NCBI RefSeq assembly: GCF_040545875.1
Contig: NZ_JBEPMR010000014.1
DNA length: 64,000 nt
Source of the DNA: Faecalicatena_A orotica
GTDB taxonomy: Bacteria; Bacillota; Clostridia; Lachnospirales; Lachnospiraceae
Direction: 5' to 3' (one strand)
The translations under genes were made by a program, and so were the position numbers. Below are positions 52,134 through 61,701 of this stretch, one piece after another. The first letter of the stretch is position 1. The number at the start of each line of letters is the position of its first letter. The notes below the pieces were generated by a model that was not told the origin of the DNA, did not search any database, and worked only from the letters and a program-made list of their open reading frames with translations.

Positions 52134-53063
52134 ATGACACAAAAAAAATTATATGTCCTTACAGGTTTTTTGGGGGCCGGAAAAACTTCACTTCTGCTGC
52201 ACTTACTAAATAATATCTCTAATGAAAAAATCGGCATTATTCAAAATGAGTTTGGGAAGCTGGGAATCGATGGTGAGATTATTCATCGCAATGGAATTGA
52301 AATGACCGAAATAAACAGAGGTTCCATTTTTTGCTCCTGTCTTAAGCTCTCTTTTGTACAGGCTCTGGCGGAAATGGGGAAGCTTGATTTAGATACTGTG
52401 TTTGTTGAAAGTTCGGGACTTGCCGATCCTTCAAATATCGAAGAAATTCTTGAAGCCACACGTTTGCTTGCAGGTGATGTCTATCGCTTTCAAGGAGTTG
52501 TATGTCTTATCGACAGTGTTAATTTTCTTGGCCAGATGGATGATATTGAAACAGTTGACCGGCAGCTGGCTCACTGTAATATGGCAGTAATTAACAAGGT
52601 TGACTTAGTTGACGCAACACAGCTGGAAAAAGTAATAACTGCTGTTCGTAAAGTGAACCCTATTTGCAGAATAACCACCTGTAAGAATGGAATGATCGAC
52701 TTGTCACTATTAGAAGAAGATTTAACTTCTCTCCAGTGGGCTTCGTGTGAAGATTCTTTAAATTCAGAAGAAAACAAACCAAAAACCATTTCTTTAGAAT
52801 GTAATGAAACGATTAATCAAGAGGTTTTTACAACATTTTTGCAGCGCGTTTTGCCCGACTGTTATCGGATCAAGGGCTTTTTTAAACTAGACAGCGGCTG
52901 GAATCAGGTGGACGTCGTCGAAAAACTCATTGACTATAAGACTTGTTCTCCGCATGAGTTCTCACAGATTGTCTTCCTGTCTAAAATAGGTCCAAAAGTA
53001 ATTAGAAGTATCGATAATGCCTGGAAAGAGATTGTCTCTCTCCCAATGAAGCTAAAGAATTGA
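52134..53063 (+). CDS. G3E/CobW-family GTPase (COG0523-like)
   Basis: 309 aa. P-loop GFLGAGKTSL (near 13), Walker B-like VFVESSGLADP and guanine-specificity NKVD; a CobW C-terminal domain follows (about 220-309). The metal-binding CxCC motif of COG0523 proteins is replaced by GSIFCSCL. These GTPases are metallochaperones for Zn, Ni, Co or corrinoids. Start 52134 has GGAGG upstream. It leads an operon with a thioredoxin-like protein and an ArsR sensor, so metal or metalloid handling is likely. Confidence 0.85.
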   Translation: MTQKKLYVLTGFLGAGKTSLLLHLLNNISNEKIGIIQNEFGKLGIDGEIIHRNGIEMTEINRGSIFCSCLKLSFVQALAEMGKLDLDTVFVESSGLADPSNIEEILEATRLLAGDVYRFQGVVCLIDSVNFLGQMDDIETVDRQLAHCNMAVINKVDLVDATQLEKVITAVRKVNPICRITTCKNGMIDLSLLEEDLTSLQWASCEDSLNSEENKPKTISLECNETINQEVFTTFLQRVLPDCYRIKGFFKLDSGWNQVDVVEKLIDYKTCSPHEFSQIVFLSKIGPKVIRSIDNAWKEIVSLPMKLKN

Positions 53064-53073
53064 GGTCGTAATT

Positions 53074-53319
53074 ATGGAAATTAAAGTAATCGGAACAGGA
53101 TGCGAAAAATGCAACAGACTATATCAAAATGTTCAGCAGGCAGTTAATGAACTTGGAATAACAGCTAATATCGAAAAAGTAGAAGAGTTAATGGACATCG
53201 TCAGGTTAGGCGTGATGTTAACTCCGGCATTGATGGTAGACGGGAAGATTGTTATCACCGGACGGGTTCCTGATGTCAAAAGCCTTTTAAGCATACTTAG
53301 CGGAAACACTGACAAATGA
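53074..53319 (+). CDS. Small thioredoxin-fold redox protein (redox-active disulfide protein 2 type)
   Basis: 81 aa, glutaredoxin-sized thioredoxin fold. The CxxC is in GTGCEKCNRLY (Cys10 and Cys13) and the cis-Pro loop is MLTPALMVDG. In many genomes this family lies next to ArsR regulators and ArsP-type permeases; here no permease is present. It is 10 bp after the GTPase gene. Confidence 0.87.
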   Translation: MEIKVIGTGCEKCNRLYQNVQQAVNELGITANIEKVEELMDIVRLGVMLTPALMVDGKIVITGRVPDVKSLLSILSGNTDK

Positions 53320-53356
53320 GAACTTTTATATTGCTATCTTGAAAGGGGGGTCCGCA

Positions 53357-53629
53357 TTGACAGAAAACGAAAAAAGGGCAAGGGTATTTAAGGCCTTCTG
53401 CGACGCAAACCGGCTTACTATTTTAGGACTGCTTCAAAATGGCGAGAAGTGTGCCTGCAAATTGTTGGAGGAATTGAATATAGGCCAGTCCACTCTATCA
53501 CACCACATGAAGATATTATGCGATTCCGGAATTGTAACAGGCCGCAGAGAGGGAAAGTGGACACATTACTCGATAAGCCCGGACGGGGTCGAATACGCAA
53601 AAACACTGTTAAACCAAATTAAGATATAA
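53357..53629 (+). CDS. ArsR-family metal-responsive repressor
   Basis: 90 aa winged helix: RVFKAFCDANRLTIL, then GEKCACKLLEELNIGQSTLSHHMKIL. The Cys-x-Cys at the start of the recognition region is placed like the As(III)/metal-binding Cys of ArsR. It likely represses its own operon. A TTG start at 53357 is preferred because AAAGGGGGG lies seven bases upstream; the TTG at 53339 would translate the SD. Confidence 0.85.
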   Translation: MTENEKRARVFKAFCDANRLTILGLLQNGEKCACKLLEELNIGQSTLSHHMKILCDSGIVTGRREGKWTHYSISPDGVEYAKTLLNQIKI

Positions 53630-53653
53630 AGCTTTTCGTACGGAGGTATTTGA

Positions 53654-54325
53654 ATGAAGAGATGGAGTATGAGTATACTGAAGATTCTTGTAGTAATTTT
53701 TTTAGTTGGTACGGCTATTATGCTGGGAATTAATTTTTATGTTGTGAGGTCTGCAAAGGACAGGCTGGTTACGAAGGGACATACGGATTCCACGATTCAT
53801 GCCGACTGTATTTTAGTTCTAGGAGCGGGTATCCGTGCTGACGGTTCGCCCACGCCTATGCTCAAAGACCGTCTTGATACCGCAATTGAAGTCTATAAAT
53901 CAGGAGCGGCCCCCAAGCTTTTAATGAGCGGGGACCACAGCCGCGAAGACTACGATGAAGTACAGACCATGAAGGACTATGCCATTGACAAAGGAGTTCC
54001 CTCGGAAGACATCTTCATGGACCACGCCGGCTTCTCGACTTACGAGAGCCTTTACCGCGCCCGTGACATCTTTCAGGCCCAAAACATCGTAATCGTCACC
54101 CAGAAGTACCACCTTTACAGGGCGCTCTACACAGCCGAAGCACTCAGCCTCCAGGCCCTGGGAGTCCCCGCCGACACAAAAACCTACGGCGGCCAGACCT
54201 ACCGTGACCTCCGCGAAATCCTCGCCCGCAACAAAGACTTCCTAACCTCCATCTACAAACCCAAACCAACCTACCTGGGCGACACTATCCCCGTAAACGG
54301 AAACGGCAACATAACAAATGATTAA
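53654..54325 (+). CDS. YdcF/SanA/ElyC-type (DUF218) membrane protein
   Basis: 223 aa. An N-terminal TM (8-28) is followed by a DUF218 domain with ILVLGAGIRADGSPTPML, LMSGDHSREDYDE and VTQKYHLYRALY. Relatives affect envelope integrity (vancomycin exclusion, lipid carrier metabolism). GGAGG before the ATG. From about 53990 the plus strand becomes C-rich and T-poor, unlike the first 330 bp of the same gene. See findings. Confidence 0.85.
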   Translation: MKRWSMSILKILVVIFLVGTAIMLGINFYVVRSAKDRLVTKGHTDSTIHADCILVLGAGIRADGSPTPMLKDRLDTAIEVYKSGAAPKLLMSGDHSREDYDEVQTMKDYAIDKGVPSEDIFMDHAGFSTYESLYRARDIFQAQNIVIVTQKYHLYRALYTAEALSLQALGVPADTKTYGGQTYRDLREILARNKDFLTSIYKPKPTYLGDTIPVNGNGNITND

Positions 54326-54380
54326 AAACAGACGGATTATACGGTAAATGCGTTCGGTGCCCTATAATCCGCCTGTTTTT
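54324..54380. terminator. Bidirectional terminator between the YdcF-like gene and polC
   Basis: 18-bp arms (54324-54341 and 54363-54380) with one mismatch and A-runs/T-runs on both sides, between convergent genes. Confidence 0.85.
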
Positions 54381-54472
54381 CTCTTACGGCTGCTTAGCGA
54401 AGCGCCCTGTATCCGCAGCAGCATGTACCGTCCAACGGCCGCCGCGGTGTTCAGTACGCGAAGCGCCCCCAT

Positions 54473-57400
54473 CTACCCGAAATCAAACAGCGATAATTGA
54501 TTGCTCTGCGGCAGGTCCCCGAATAATCCGAGGTCAGCCATGAGGTCGATAACCGTTTTACTGACTTTTGTCCTCTGCCGGAAGTCATCCAGTGACAGGT
54601 ATGGTCCGTCCTTTGCTGCGTCTTCCACGGCCTCGGCCGCTTTATCTCCCATCCCTTCTATACTGGACAGCGGCGGCATCAGCTTACCGTCCACAATCTG
54701 GAACTTCGTTGCCTTCGCCTTGTAAATATCCAGAGGAGTAAATTCATACCCTCTTGCATACATTTCCTGCACGATCTTCATATCCTTGAGAACATCCTGT
54801 TCCTTATTGGTTAGGGAATCGATCCTCTTTTTATAATCCTTCATGTAATAATTCAGCTTTTCTTTCCCCTGACACATGATTTCATAAGAAAACGCATTTG
54901 CGCGGATGCCGAAATACGCCCCGTAATATGCAAGCGGGTAGTTGATCTTACAGTAGGCAATCCGGTATGCCATCATGACATATGCGGCAGCATGTGCCTT
55001 CGGAAACATGTAGCTGATCTTCTTACAGGACCATGCATACCAGTCATGGACGTTTTTCTCCGCCATTGCCTCTTCCCATTCCGGCTTCAGGCCCTTTCCT
55101 TTACGCACACTTTCCATAATTGTAAAGGAAAGCGCACTGTCCACGCCCTGGTTGATCAAATAGATCATAATATCATCACGGGTACAGATACAGGTTGAAA
55201 TCGTCGCCTTTCCGGACTTTACAAGTTCCTGTGCATTGCCGAGCCATACATTCGTCCCGTGGGACAGACCGGAAATCCGGATCAGGTCGGAAAGGGACTG
55301 TGGTTTTGCATCCTGAACCATCTGGATTACGAAGTCCGTACCGAACTCCGGTATTCCAAGACAGCCAAGCTTACAGTCATCAATATCCTCTGGCTTTATC
55401 CCGAGCGCACTCGTATCGTGGAACAGAGAAAGCACCTTCTTATCATCCAGTGGAATATTCGTTGCAACAAATGGGTGTTCCTCATTGTATTCATTCTCCA
55501 TTGCATCGGATGTAATATACTCCTCCAGCGTCTTAATCATGGTCGGATCATCATGGCCGAGAATATCGAGCTTCAGCAGGTTATGGTCAATAGAATGGTA
55601 GTCAAAGTGTGTCGTAATAATGTCCGTTGTCATATCATTGGCCGGGTGCTGGACCGGTGTAAACTCATTGATGTCATGACCATGAGGCAGTACGACGATA
55701 CCGCCGGGATGCTGTCCCGTACTTCGCCGGATTCCAGTGCACCCGACTGAAATCCTCTCAATCTCGCACCGGCGTTTCCTCATCTCGCGCTCTTCGTAGT
55801 AGTTCTTGACATAACCATAGGCTGTCTTATCGGCCAGTGTTCCGATCGTTCCTGCCTTGAAGGTATGCCCCTCCCCAAAGATAACCTCTGTATACTTATG
55901 AGCCTTCGACTGATAGTCTCCCGAGAAATTCAGGTCAATATCAGGCTCCTTATCTCCCTTGAATCCAAGGAATGTTTCGAAAGGAATATCAAAACCATCC
56001 TTATGCAGCTTTTCCCCGCAGTTCGGACAGTTTTTATCCGGCATGTCGAAGCCGCAGCCTCCCGCATAGGCCCTTACTTCTTCTGATTCAAAATCGCTGT
56101 AATGGCAGTTAGAACAGTAATAGTGCGGACTCAGCGGATTTACTTCCGTGATTCCTGACATTGTTGCTACGAATGAAGACCCTACTGATCCACGGGAACC
56201 TACCAGATATCCATCGGCATTGGACTTCCATACCAGTTTCTGCGCAATGATATACATAACGGAATATCCATTGGATATGATGGAGTTCAGCTCTTTCTCC
56301 AAACGGGACGATACCTGTACCGGCAGGTCCTCCCCGTAAATCTCATGTGCCTTGTTATAGCAGATATCCCTCAGGTCCTGCTCCGAGTTCGGAATAACAG
56401 GCGGGCATTTGCTCGGATTAACCGGGGATATCTTTTCAATCATATCGCAGATCTTATTCGGGTTGTCGATGACGATTTCTCTTGCCTTGGCCGACCCCAG
56501 ATATTCAAACTCACTCAGCATTTCTTCCGTCGTTCTCAGGTAGAGCGGTGCCTGGTTATCTGCATCGCTGAAGCCTTTGCCCGCCATGATGATACGGCGG
56601 TACACTTCATCCGCCGGGTCCAGGAAATGTACGTCACAGGTTCCTACCACCGGCTTTTTAAATTTCTCACCCAGTTCTACGATCTCCCTGTTGATCTCCT
56701 GTAGGTCCACGATAGTTTCAATGTCCGGATATTTCTCGCTCTCCACCATGAACTGGTTGTTTCCAAGGGGCTGGATTTCATAGTAATCATAGAAATCAGC
56801 CAGCCTTGCAATCGACTCGGAAGACTTTTTATTCAAAATCGCCTGATACAGCTCTCCCGCCTCACAGGCACTCCCGATAATCAGGCCTTCTCTGTGCTGG
56901 TTTAAGACACTCTTCGGAATTCTGGGGCGTCTCGCATAATAAACAAGATGCGAATCTGATATCAGTTTATACAGATTATAACGTCCGATATCATTTTCAA
57001 TCAGTATGATGATATGATAGGTCGGCATCTTGCGGATCGCATTTGGATTCATGTCTCCGAATTGGTTCATTTCCTTTAAGGTGGTGATATTCTGTTCCTT
57101 AAGCATCTCCACGAATTTCACGAAAATCTCCGCCGTTGCCGCTGCATCATCCACGGCCCTGTGGTGGTTCTCCAGTGATATTCCCAGAGCCTTCGCTACC
57201 ACATTCAGTTTATACTTGGACAGTGTCGGCAAAAGCACACGCGCCAGAGCCACTGTATCCACATATGTAAAATCAAACTCGATATCCTGATACCGGCAGT
57301 TTTGTTCGATAAAACCGACATCAAATCCGGCATTGTGGGCAACGAGCACGCCGCCTTTTGCAAACGCGAGAAATTCCGGCAGGATTGTTTCAATATCCGG

Positions 57401-58969
57401 GCTGCCAATGACCATCTCATCTGTAATACTTGTCAGCTGTGTGATTTCAAAAGGGATCGGTCTCTTTGGATTGACAAATGTGCTGAAACGGTCCACGATC
57501 TCACCGCCGGTCACTTTCACTGCACCGATCTCGATAATCTTGTCTTTGATGGCGCTAAACCCGGTCGTCTCAATATCAAACACGATATACGTGTCATCCA
57601 GTCTTTCGTCTCCCGCTCCCACGGCAATCTCCGTCAGGTCATCCACAACATACCCTTCCACGCCGTAGATCACTTTAAATGGATCATCTTTGGGCAGTGT
57701 CTCGATAAAATGATTCGCATCCGGGAAAGACTGTACAATTCCGTGGTCGGTAATCGCAATGGCCGGGTGCCCCCAGTCATGCGCCCTTTTTACAATATCC
57801 TTAACCTCAGAAACGCCGTCCATGTCGCTCATCTTTGTATGGCAGTGCAGTTCCACTCTTTTCTGCGGGCTTAAGTCCTGTCTGGAAACAGTAAAGTCAC
57901 CGCTCTTCTTGATCCCTGTCACAGAACCGATTGTCAGCTCCCCGTCAAACTTATCGATCGTGGTGACTCCCTTGATCTTGACAAAAACCCCCTTCTTCAG
58001 ATCTCCGAGCAGATCCGGCAGCTGGTCATTCCTCGTAAACATCTTGACCATAATCGTATCGGTAAAATCTGTGACTGCAAACATGAGAATCGTCTTTTCA
58101 TTTCTGATCTCACGGGTATCAAAGTTGATAATCTTGCCGTGGATCGTGATCTCACCCATCTCTGTCACTACCTGATCCAGGGTAATCGGCTCGTCATCAA
58201 AATTCTTACCGTAAATCAGGCTCGGGTCATCCCCCTGCTTCAGCGGCCTGTAGAAGTCTTTCTTCTTGAAATCCTTCTTGAAATCCCCCTTCTTCTCATT
58301 GGAGCTGTCCTGCTTCTTCTCCTGCTTCTCTTTGGATTTCCCGTCATCTGCAGGCTCCTCGCCTTTTTGCTTCGCACGCCGTTCAAAGATAGCATTGATC
58401 TCCTGCTGGATCCGCTGTTCGTCATACTTACGGGTGTCATCTCCCTTTTCTGCCTTGCAGTATGTAACCCTGATATCTGCTTTTATATGGAACCGGTTGT
58501 CATAAATATCGTGGAGCAGGTCAACGATATAGTCCTTCCTGCCTTCTGAGACGATCGTATCCAGCATTTCCAGATACATGATCTCCCGGCCTTCAAAACT
58601 CATCTTTGCCTGCTCAAACATATTCGAAGCGAGTACACTCTGCTGCTTTAATTCCTGTACAATACTATCCCTGTACTCTATCATCAGCGTTTTCACCGTA
58701 TACTGTTCTGACAAGGAATACTTCTCTGCAATTCCAATTTTGATTTTAGTATCTCCAAAGAGCTGTTCCTTGATCTTCTGCTCCATCTGCCAGATGTGTT
58801 TCTTCTGGATCAGATGGCGGCTGAAAATGTGGACGCGAAGAAAATCACGCTTCGAATTCGTCGTAATCTTCTCTACCTCCACATCTTCAAACAGCAGCTG
58901 GATGTCCTCTTCCACCTTCAGTGTAGGGAACACTACAAAGAAACTCTTTGCATTTCCTATCTTTTCCAA
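54473..58969 (-). CDS. polC: DNA polymerase III, PolC type
   Basis: 1498 aa. Order: N-terminal domain, an OB-fold (about 270-360, GEITIHGKIINFDTRE), PHP domain (RVELHCHTKMSDMDG near 370) split by a DEDD 3'-5' exonuclease (YIVFDIETTGFSAIKD near 463), then the polymerase core with DIDLNFSGDYQ (catalytic acids) and a helix-hairpin-helix tail. A Cys4 zinc site is seen in HYYCSNCHYSD and NCPNCGEKL. This is the main replicase of low-GC Firmicutes. It starts with TTG; GGAG lies eight bases upstream, and the start overlaps the ispG 3' end. Confidence 0.96.
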   Translation of the reverse strand: MEKIGNAKSFFVVFPTLKVEEDIQLLFEDVEVEKITTNSKRDFLRVHIFSRHLIQKKHIWQMEQKIKEQLFGDTKIKIGIAEKYSLSEQYTVKTLMIEYRDSIVQELKQQSVLASNMFEQAKMSFEGREIMYLEMLDTIVSEGRKDYIVDLLHDIYDNRFHIKADIRVTYCKAEKGDDTRKYDEQRIQQEINAIFERRAKQKGEEPADDGKSKEKQEKKQDSSNEKKGDFKKDFKKKDFYRPLKQGDDPSLIYGKNFDDEPITLDQVVTEMGEITIHGKIINFDTREIRNEKTILMFAVTDFTDTIMVKMFTRNDQLPDLLGDLKKGVFVKIKGVTTIDKFDGELTIGSVTGIKKSGDFTVSRQDLSPQKRVELHCHTKMSDMDGVSEVKDIVKRAHDWGHPAIAITDHGIVQSFPDANHFIETLPKDDPFKVIYGVEGYVVDDLTEIAVGAGDERLDDTYIVFDIETTGFSAIKDKIIEIGAVKVTGGEIVDRFSTFVNPKRPIPFEITQLTSITDEMVIGSPDIETILPEFLAFAKGGVLVAHNAGFDVGFIEQNCRYQDIEFDFTYVDTVALARVLLPTLSKYKLNVVAKALGISLENHHRAVDDAAATAEIFVKFVEMLKEQNITTLKEMNQFGDMNPNAIRKMPTYHIIILIENDIGRYNLYKLISDSHLVYYARRPRIPKSVLNQHREGLIIGSACEAGELYQAILNKKSSESIARLADFYDYYEIQPLGNNQFMVESEKYPDIETIVDLQEINREIVELGEKFKKPVVGTCDVHFLDPADEVYRRIIMAGKGFSDADNQAPLYLRTTEEMLSEFEYLGSAKAREIVIDNPNKICDMIEKISPVNPSKCPPVIPNSEQDLRDICYNKAHEIYGEDLPVQVSSRLEKELNSIISNGYSVMYIIAQKLVWKSNADGYLVGSRGSVGSSFVATMSGITEVNPLSPHYYCSNCHYSDFESEEVRAYAGGCGFDMPDKNCPNCGEKLHKDGFDIPFETFLGFKGDKEPDIDLNFSGDYQSKAHKYTEVIFGEGHTFKAGTIGTLADKTAYGYVKNYYEEREMRKRRCEIERISVGCTGIRRSTGQHPGGIVVLPHGHDINEFTPVQHPANDMTTDIITTHFDYHSIDHNLLKLDILGHDDPTMIKTLEEYITSDAMENEYNEEHPFVATNIPLDDKKVLSLFHDTSALGIKPEDIDDCKLGCLGIPEFGTDFVIQMVQDAKPQSLSDLIRISGLSHGTNVWLGNAQELVKSGKATISTCICTRDDIMIYLINQGVDSALSFTIMESVRKGKGLKPEWEEAMAEKNVHDWYAWSCKKISYMFPKAHAAAYVMMAYRIAYCKINYPLAYYGAYFGIRANAFSYEIMCQGKEKLNYYMKDYKKRIDSLTNKEQDVLKDMKIVQEMYARGYEFTPLDIYKAKATKFQIVDGKLMPPLSSIEGMGDKAAEAVEDAAKDGPYLSLDDFRQRTKVSKTVIDLMADLGLFGDLPQSNQLSLFDFG

Positions 58970-60018
58970 TTTAACAACTCCTGTCGTAATGTTTCCAAAA
59001 GTTCTTCTTCCTTCACTTTTTTGACGATCTCACCCTTTTTAATCAGGAGACCTTCTCCCTGACCGCCGGCAATCCCAATATCCGCTTCCTTTGCTTCTCC
59101 GGGCCCGTTCACGACACAGCCCATAACCGCAACTTTGATATCCAGCGGGATATCTGCAACCATCGTTTCTACCTGATTGGCAAGCCCGATCAGATCAATC
59201 TTTGTTCTGCCGCAGGTCGGACAGGATACGACTTCAATGCCGCCCTTTCTCAGCCCCAGAGTCTTCAGAATCAGCTTCGCTGTCTTGACCTCCTCCAGAG
59301 GATCCCCGGTAAGGGATACACGGATCGTATTGCCGATGCCTTCATACAGTATAATTCCCAGCCCTGCCGAAGACTTTACATTTCCCGAATATACGGTTCC
59401 CGCCTCTGTAATACCGACATGCAGAGGATACGGACATTCTTTTGCAATCAGTTCATGTGCCTTGACACACATCATGACATCGGAAGACTTGATGCTCACA
59501 ACCAGATTGTCATACCCCATATCCTCAATCATTCTGACCTTATCCAGGGCACTTTCTACAATCCCTTCTGCCGTAACACCGCCATACTTTTCAAGCAGCG
59601 GTTTTTCCAGAGAACCGCTGTTAACGCCGACACGGATCGGGATATTACGTTCTTTTGCCTTATCAACCACTGCCCGTAAGCGCTCTTCACTCCCGATATT
59701 CCCCGGATTAATACGGATCTTGTCCGCACCGTTTTCAATGGCTGCAATAGCCAGCCTGTAATCAAAATGTATATCTGCGACCAGAGGGATGTGGATCTGC
59801 TTTTTGATCTCCTTTAACGCCTCTGCGGCCTCCATCGTAGGAACTGCACAACGGATAATCTCACATCCGGCTGCCTCCAGTTTTAAGATCTGTGCCACTG
59901 TTGAAGCCGCGTCCTCTGTCTTCGTATTCGTCATGGACTGAATCGCGACTGGATGTATGCCTCCGATTATGACATCACCAATTCTGACTTCTTTTGTCTT
60001 CTTTCTTAATTCCTCCAT
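58957..60018 (-). CDS. ispG: 4-hydroxy-3-methylbut-2-en-1-yl diphosphate synthase
   Basis: 353 aa two-domain enzyme. TIM-barrel part (IGGIHPVAIQSMTNTKTED) and a C-terminal 4Fe-4S domain with VVSCPTCGRTKIDL and VMGCVVNGPGEA. It reduces the cyclodiphosphate made by IspF in the MEP pathway. AAGGAG precedes the ATG. It is co-transcribed with polC. Confidence 0.95.
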   Translation of the reverse strand: MEELRKKTKEVRIGDVIIGGIHPVAIQSMTNTKTEDAASTVAQILKLEAAGCEIIRCAVPTMEAAEALKEIKKQIHIPLVADIHFDYRLAIAAIENGADKIRINPGNIGSEERLRAVVDKAKERNIPIRVGVNSGSLEKPLLEKYGGVTAEGIVESALDKVRMIEDMGYDNLVVSIKSSDVMMCVKAHELIAKECPYPLHVGITEAGTVYSGNVKSSAGLGIILYEGIGNTIRVSLTGDPLEEVKTAKLILKTLGLRKGGIEVVSCPTCGRTKIDLIGLANQVETMVADIPLDIKVAVMGCVVNGPGEAKEADIGIAGGQGEGLLIKKGEIVKKVKEEELLETLRQELLNWKR

Positions 60019-60056
60019 ACGCCTGCTCCTTTTCTCATGGAAACTAATAACATAAT

Positions 60057-60084
60057 AAACAGGGAATACATTCCCTGTTTATCT
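60057..60084 (-). terminator. Hairpin after the small membrane protein gene
   Basis: ATAAACAGGGAAT (60057-60069) pairs perfectly with ATTCCCTGTTTAT (60072-60084), two bases past the stop region of the upstream gene. Confidence 0.6.
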
Positions 60085-60085
60085 G

Positions 60086-60544
60086 CTATTCCTTATCAAA
60101 TACCATCGGATTCCCATATTCCCTGTCCGTCAGGGTCAGTTCCTTATTCTCAATATTATAATCATAGGTGGCCTCCAGTGTATTCACTGCTGAACTCAGG
60201 CCCTCTGCCGTCACAGCGCCGTCTGAAGCATCTGCCGCTTTCTGTATGGCTTCATCTGTTACACGTAAGGTGAAGGTCTTGGTTTCTTTATCAATGCTGT
60301 ACTCCATATTGACTGCCACGCCCGCTCCTTCGAATTCACCCGGCCATGCGGCAACGGCTGTTCCGCCGCTCTTCACAGTCAGCACAAGACTGCTGTCCTG
60401 ATGGCTCCATTTACCTTCGAGTGGATTCGCTGTAAACAGCTTCACTACAAAAAAAGCTGCAATAATGATAATCAGCACTGTAGAAACCGCCATTATAGCC
60501 CTCCAGATTTGATTTCTCTTCTCTTCGTTATTCTTTGCAATCAT
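60086..60544 (-). CDS. Membrane-anchored hypothetical protein
   Basis: 152 aa. A TM at about 15-37 is followed by a beta-rich extracellular domain beginning NPLEGKWSHQDSSLVL, a pattern like short DUF5640-type domains, and a YGNPMVF end. No known function. GGAAGG before the ATG. Upstream of ispG in the same direction but separated by a hairpin. Confidence 0.7.
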   Translation of the reverse strand: MIAKNNEEKRNQIWRAIMAVSTVLIIIIAAFFVVKLFTANPLEGKWSHQDSSLVLTVKSGGTAVAAWPGEFEGAGVAVNMEYSIDKETKTFTLRVTDEAIQKAADASDGAVTAEGLSSAVNTLEATYDYNIENKELTLTDREYGNPMVFDKE

Positions 60545-60772
60545 GCATTATCTTCCCTTCTATTTCCTCTATTTCATTATACGAATTTTCAGGAGCCATG
60601 TCAACGGGTATCACTTACACAGCAATGTGTGTTACCGTCCCTGGAAAACCTGTAAACAGTATTCAATATGTGGCGATCTGACACATAAATGTTTATTTTG
60701 TTGATTTTCAACACAAAACGTCAATTAATTATAACTAACTGGTAAAATATTCCAAAATCAGGGAGGTGCCAT

Positions 60773-61117
60773 ATGAGGTTCGCAGCCATGTTAAAAAAAT
60801 TAAGAGAAGAAAAAGCTATCACACAGGAAGCTCTGGCCAAAGAGCTTGGTGTAACACGTTCCACGATAGCAGGATATGAAACCAAGGGGAAGCAGCCCGA
60901 TTATGAGCGCTTATTGCAGATCGCCGGTTTCTTCCACGTTTCTGTGGATTACCTGCTGACCGGTTCGGAATTCAGCGGGGATCCCTTGCAGTATATACCT
61001 ACGGAATCAGAAAAAAGGCTTTTAACAAGTTACTCCCGGCTCTCTCCGGATCTCAGGAAATTCTGTTGTGATTCTCTGGAACATCTGGTGTCCATTTTTG
61101 TAAATGATGAAGCATAA
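60773..61117 (+). CDS. XRE-family helix-turn-helix regulator
   Basis: 114 aa. The Cro/C1-type domain spans 4-60 (LKKLREEKAITQEALAKELGVTRSTIAGYETKG) and the QPDYERLLQIAGFFHVSVDYLLTG end is common to this group. A 45-residue C-terminal tail may dimerise. GGAGG seven bases upstream. Upstream bases 60700-60760 hold AACA-rich repeats that may be its operator. Confidence 0.88.
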   Translation: MRFAAMLKKLREEKAITQEALAKELGVTRSTIAGYETKGKQPDYERLLQIAGFFHVSVDYLLTGSEFSGDPLQYIPTESEKRLLTSYSRLSPDLRKFCCDSLEHLVSIFVNDEA

Positions 61118-61155
61118 AAAGGCACTGTACATCGGGTGTGATGTACAATGCCTTT
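61118..61155. terminator. Convergent terminator between XRE and export genes
   Basis: AAAGGCACTGTACATC (61118-61133) pairs with GATGTACAATGCCTTT (61140-61155) with one mismatch around a 6-nt loop, between convergent genes. Confidence 0.75.
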
Positions 61156-61178
61156 CGCAATACCAGTCAAAATACCAT

Positions 61179-61688
61179 CTAGCCCAGAATTCCACCGATT
61201 ACCGTATAGGACAGTATCGTCATGATAAATGCCGCTATCAGCACGCCAAGTACAATAGCCGGGAAAGCTTTCCGGAAACGGATTCCCAGAAGTGCCGCTA
61301 TCAGCGAACCTGTCCATGCCCCGGTGCCCGGGAGCGGGATTCCCACGAAGAGCACGAGTCCCCAGAATTCATACTTCTCAATCCTGCCACTTTTGCTCAT
61401 AGCTTTTGCTTCCAGTTTTTCTACCATAGGCCGCAGCTTCTTCGTGCCTTTCATCCAGTCAAAAATCTTCGTAATTAACAGCAGTATGAATGGAATCGGA
61501 ATCAGGTTTCCTATGATACATATCGGTATTGCCTGCCATTTTGCAACATCCAATATAGCCGGTCCGGCTGCCAGCAAGCCTCCGCGGAGTTCCAGAATCG
61601 GAACCATAGAAATGAGGAATACAATAAATTCTTTGCTTACTTTTCCCCCCAGATTCACTACAAACCAATCAATTAAAGCTTCTTTCAT
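61179..61688 (-). CDS. Small multidrug export protein family (COG2426) membrane protein
   Basis: 169 aa with four or five hydrophobic segments. The motifs MVPILELRGGLLAA and GIPLPGTGAWTGSLIAALLG are characteristic. The GIPLPGTG element recalls DedA/SNARE-associated membrane proteins. Function in export is presumed by family name only. 13 bp after hisC, AGGAG upstream of the ATG. Confidence 0.82.
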   Translation of the reverse strand: MKEALIDWFVVNLGGKVSKEFIVFLISMVPILELRGGLLAAGPAILDVAKWQAIPICIIGNLIPIPFILLLITKIFDWMKGTKKLRPMVEKLEAKAMSKSGRIEKYEFWGLVLFVGIPLPGTGAWTGSLIAALLGIRFRKAFPAIVLGVLIAAFIMTILSYTVIGGILG

Positions 61689-61701
61689 ATATTATACTCT
61701 C

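Noticed and set aside
54992..58549. Several long plus-strand open frames (up to 190 codons) opposite polC
   Set aside because: They are antisense shadows of polC with no SD sequences or recognisable domains.
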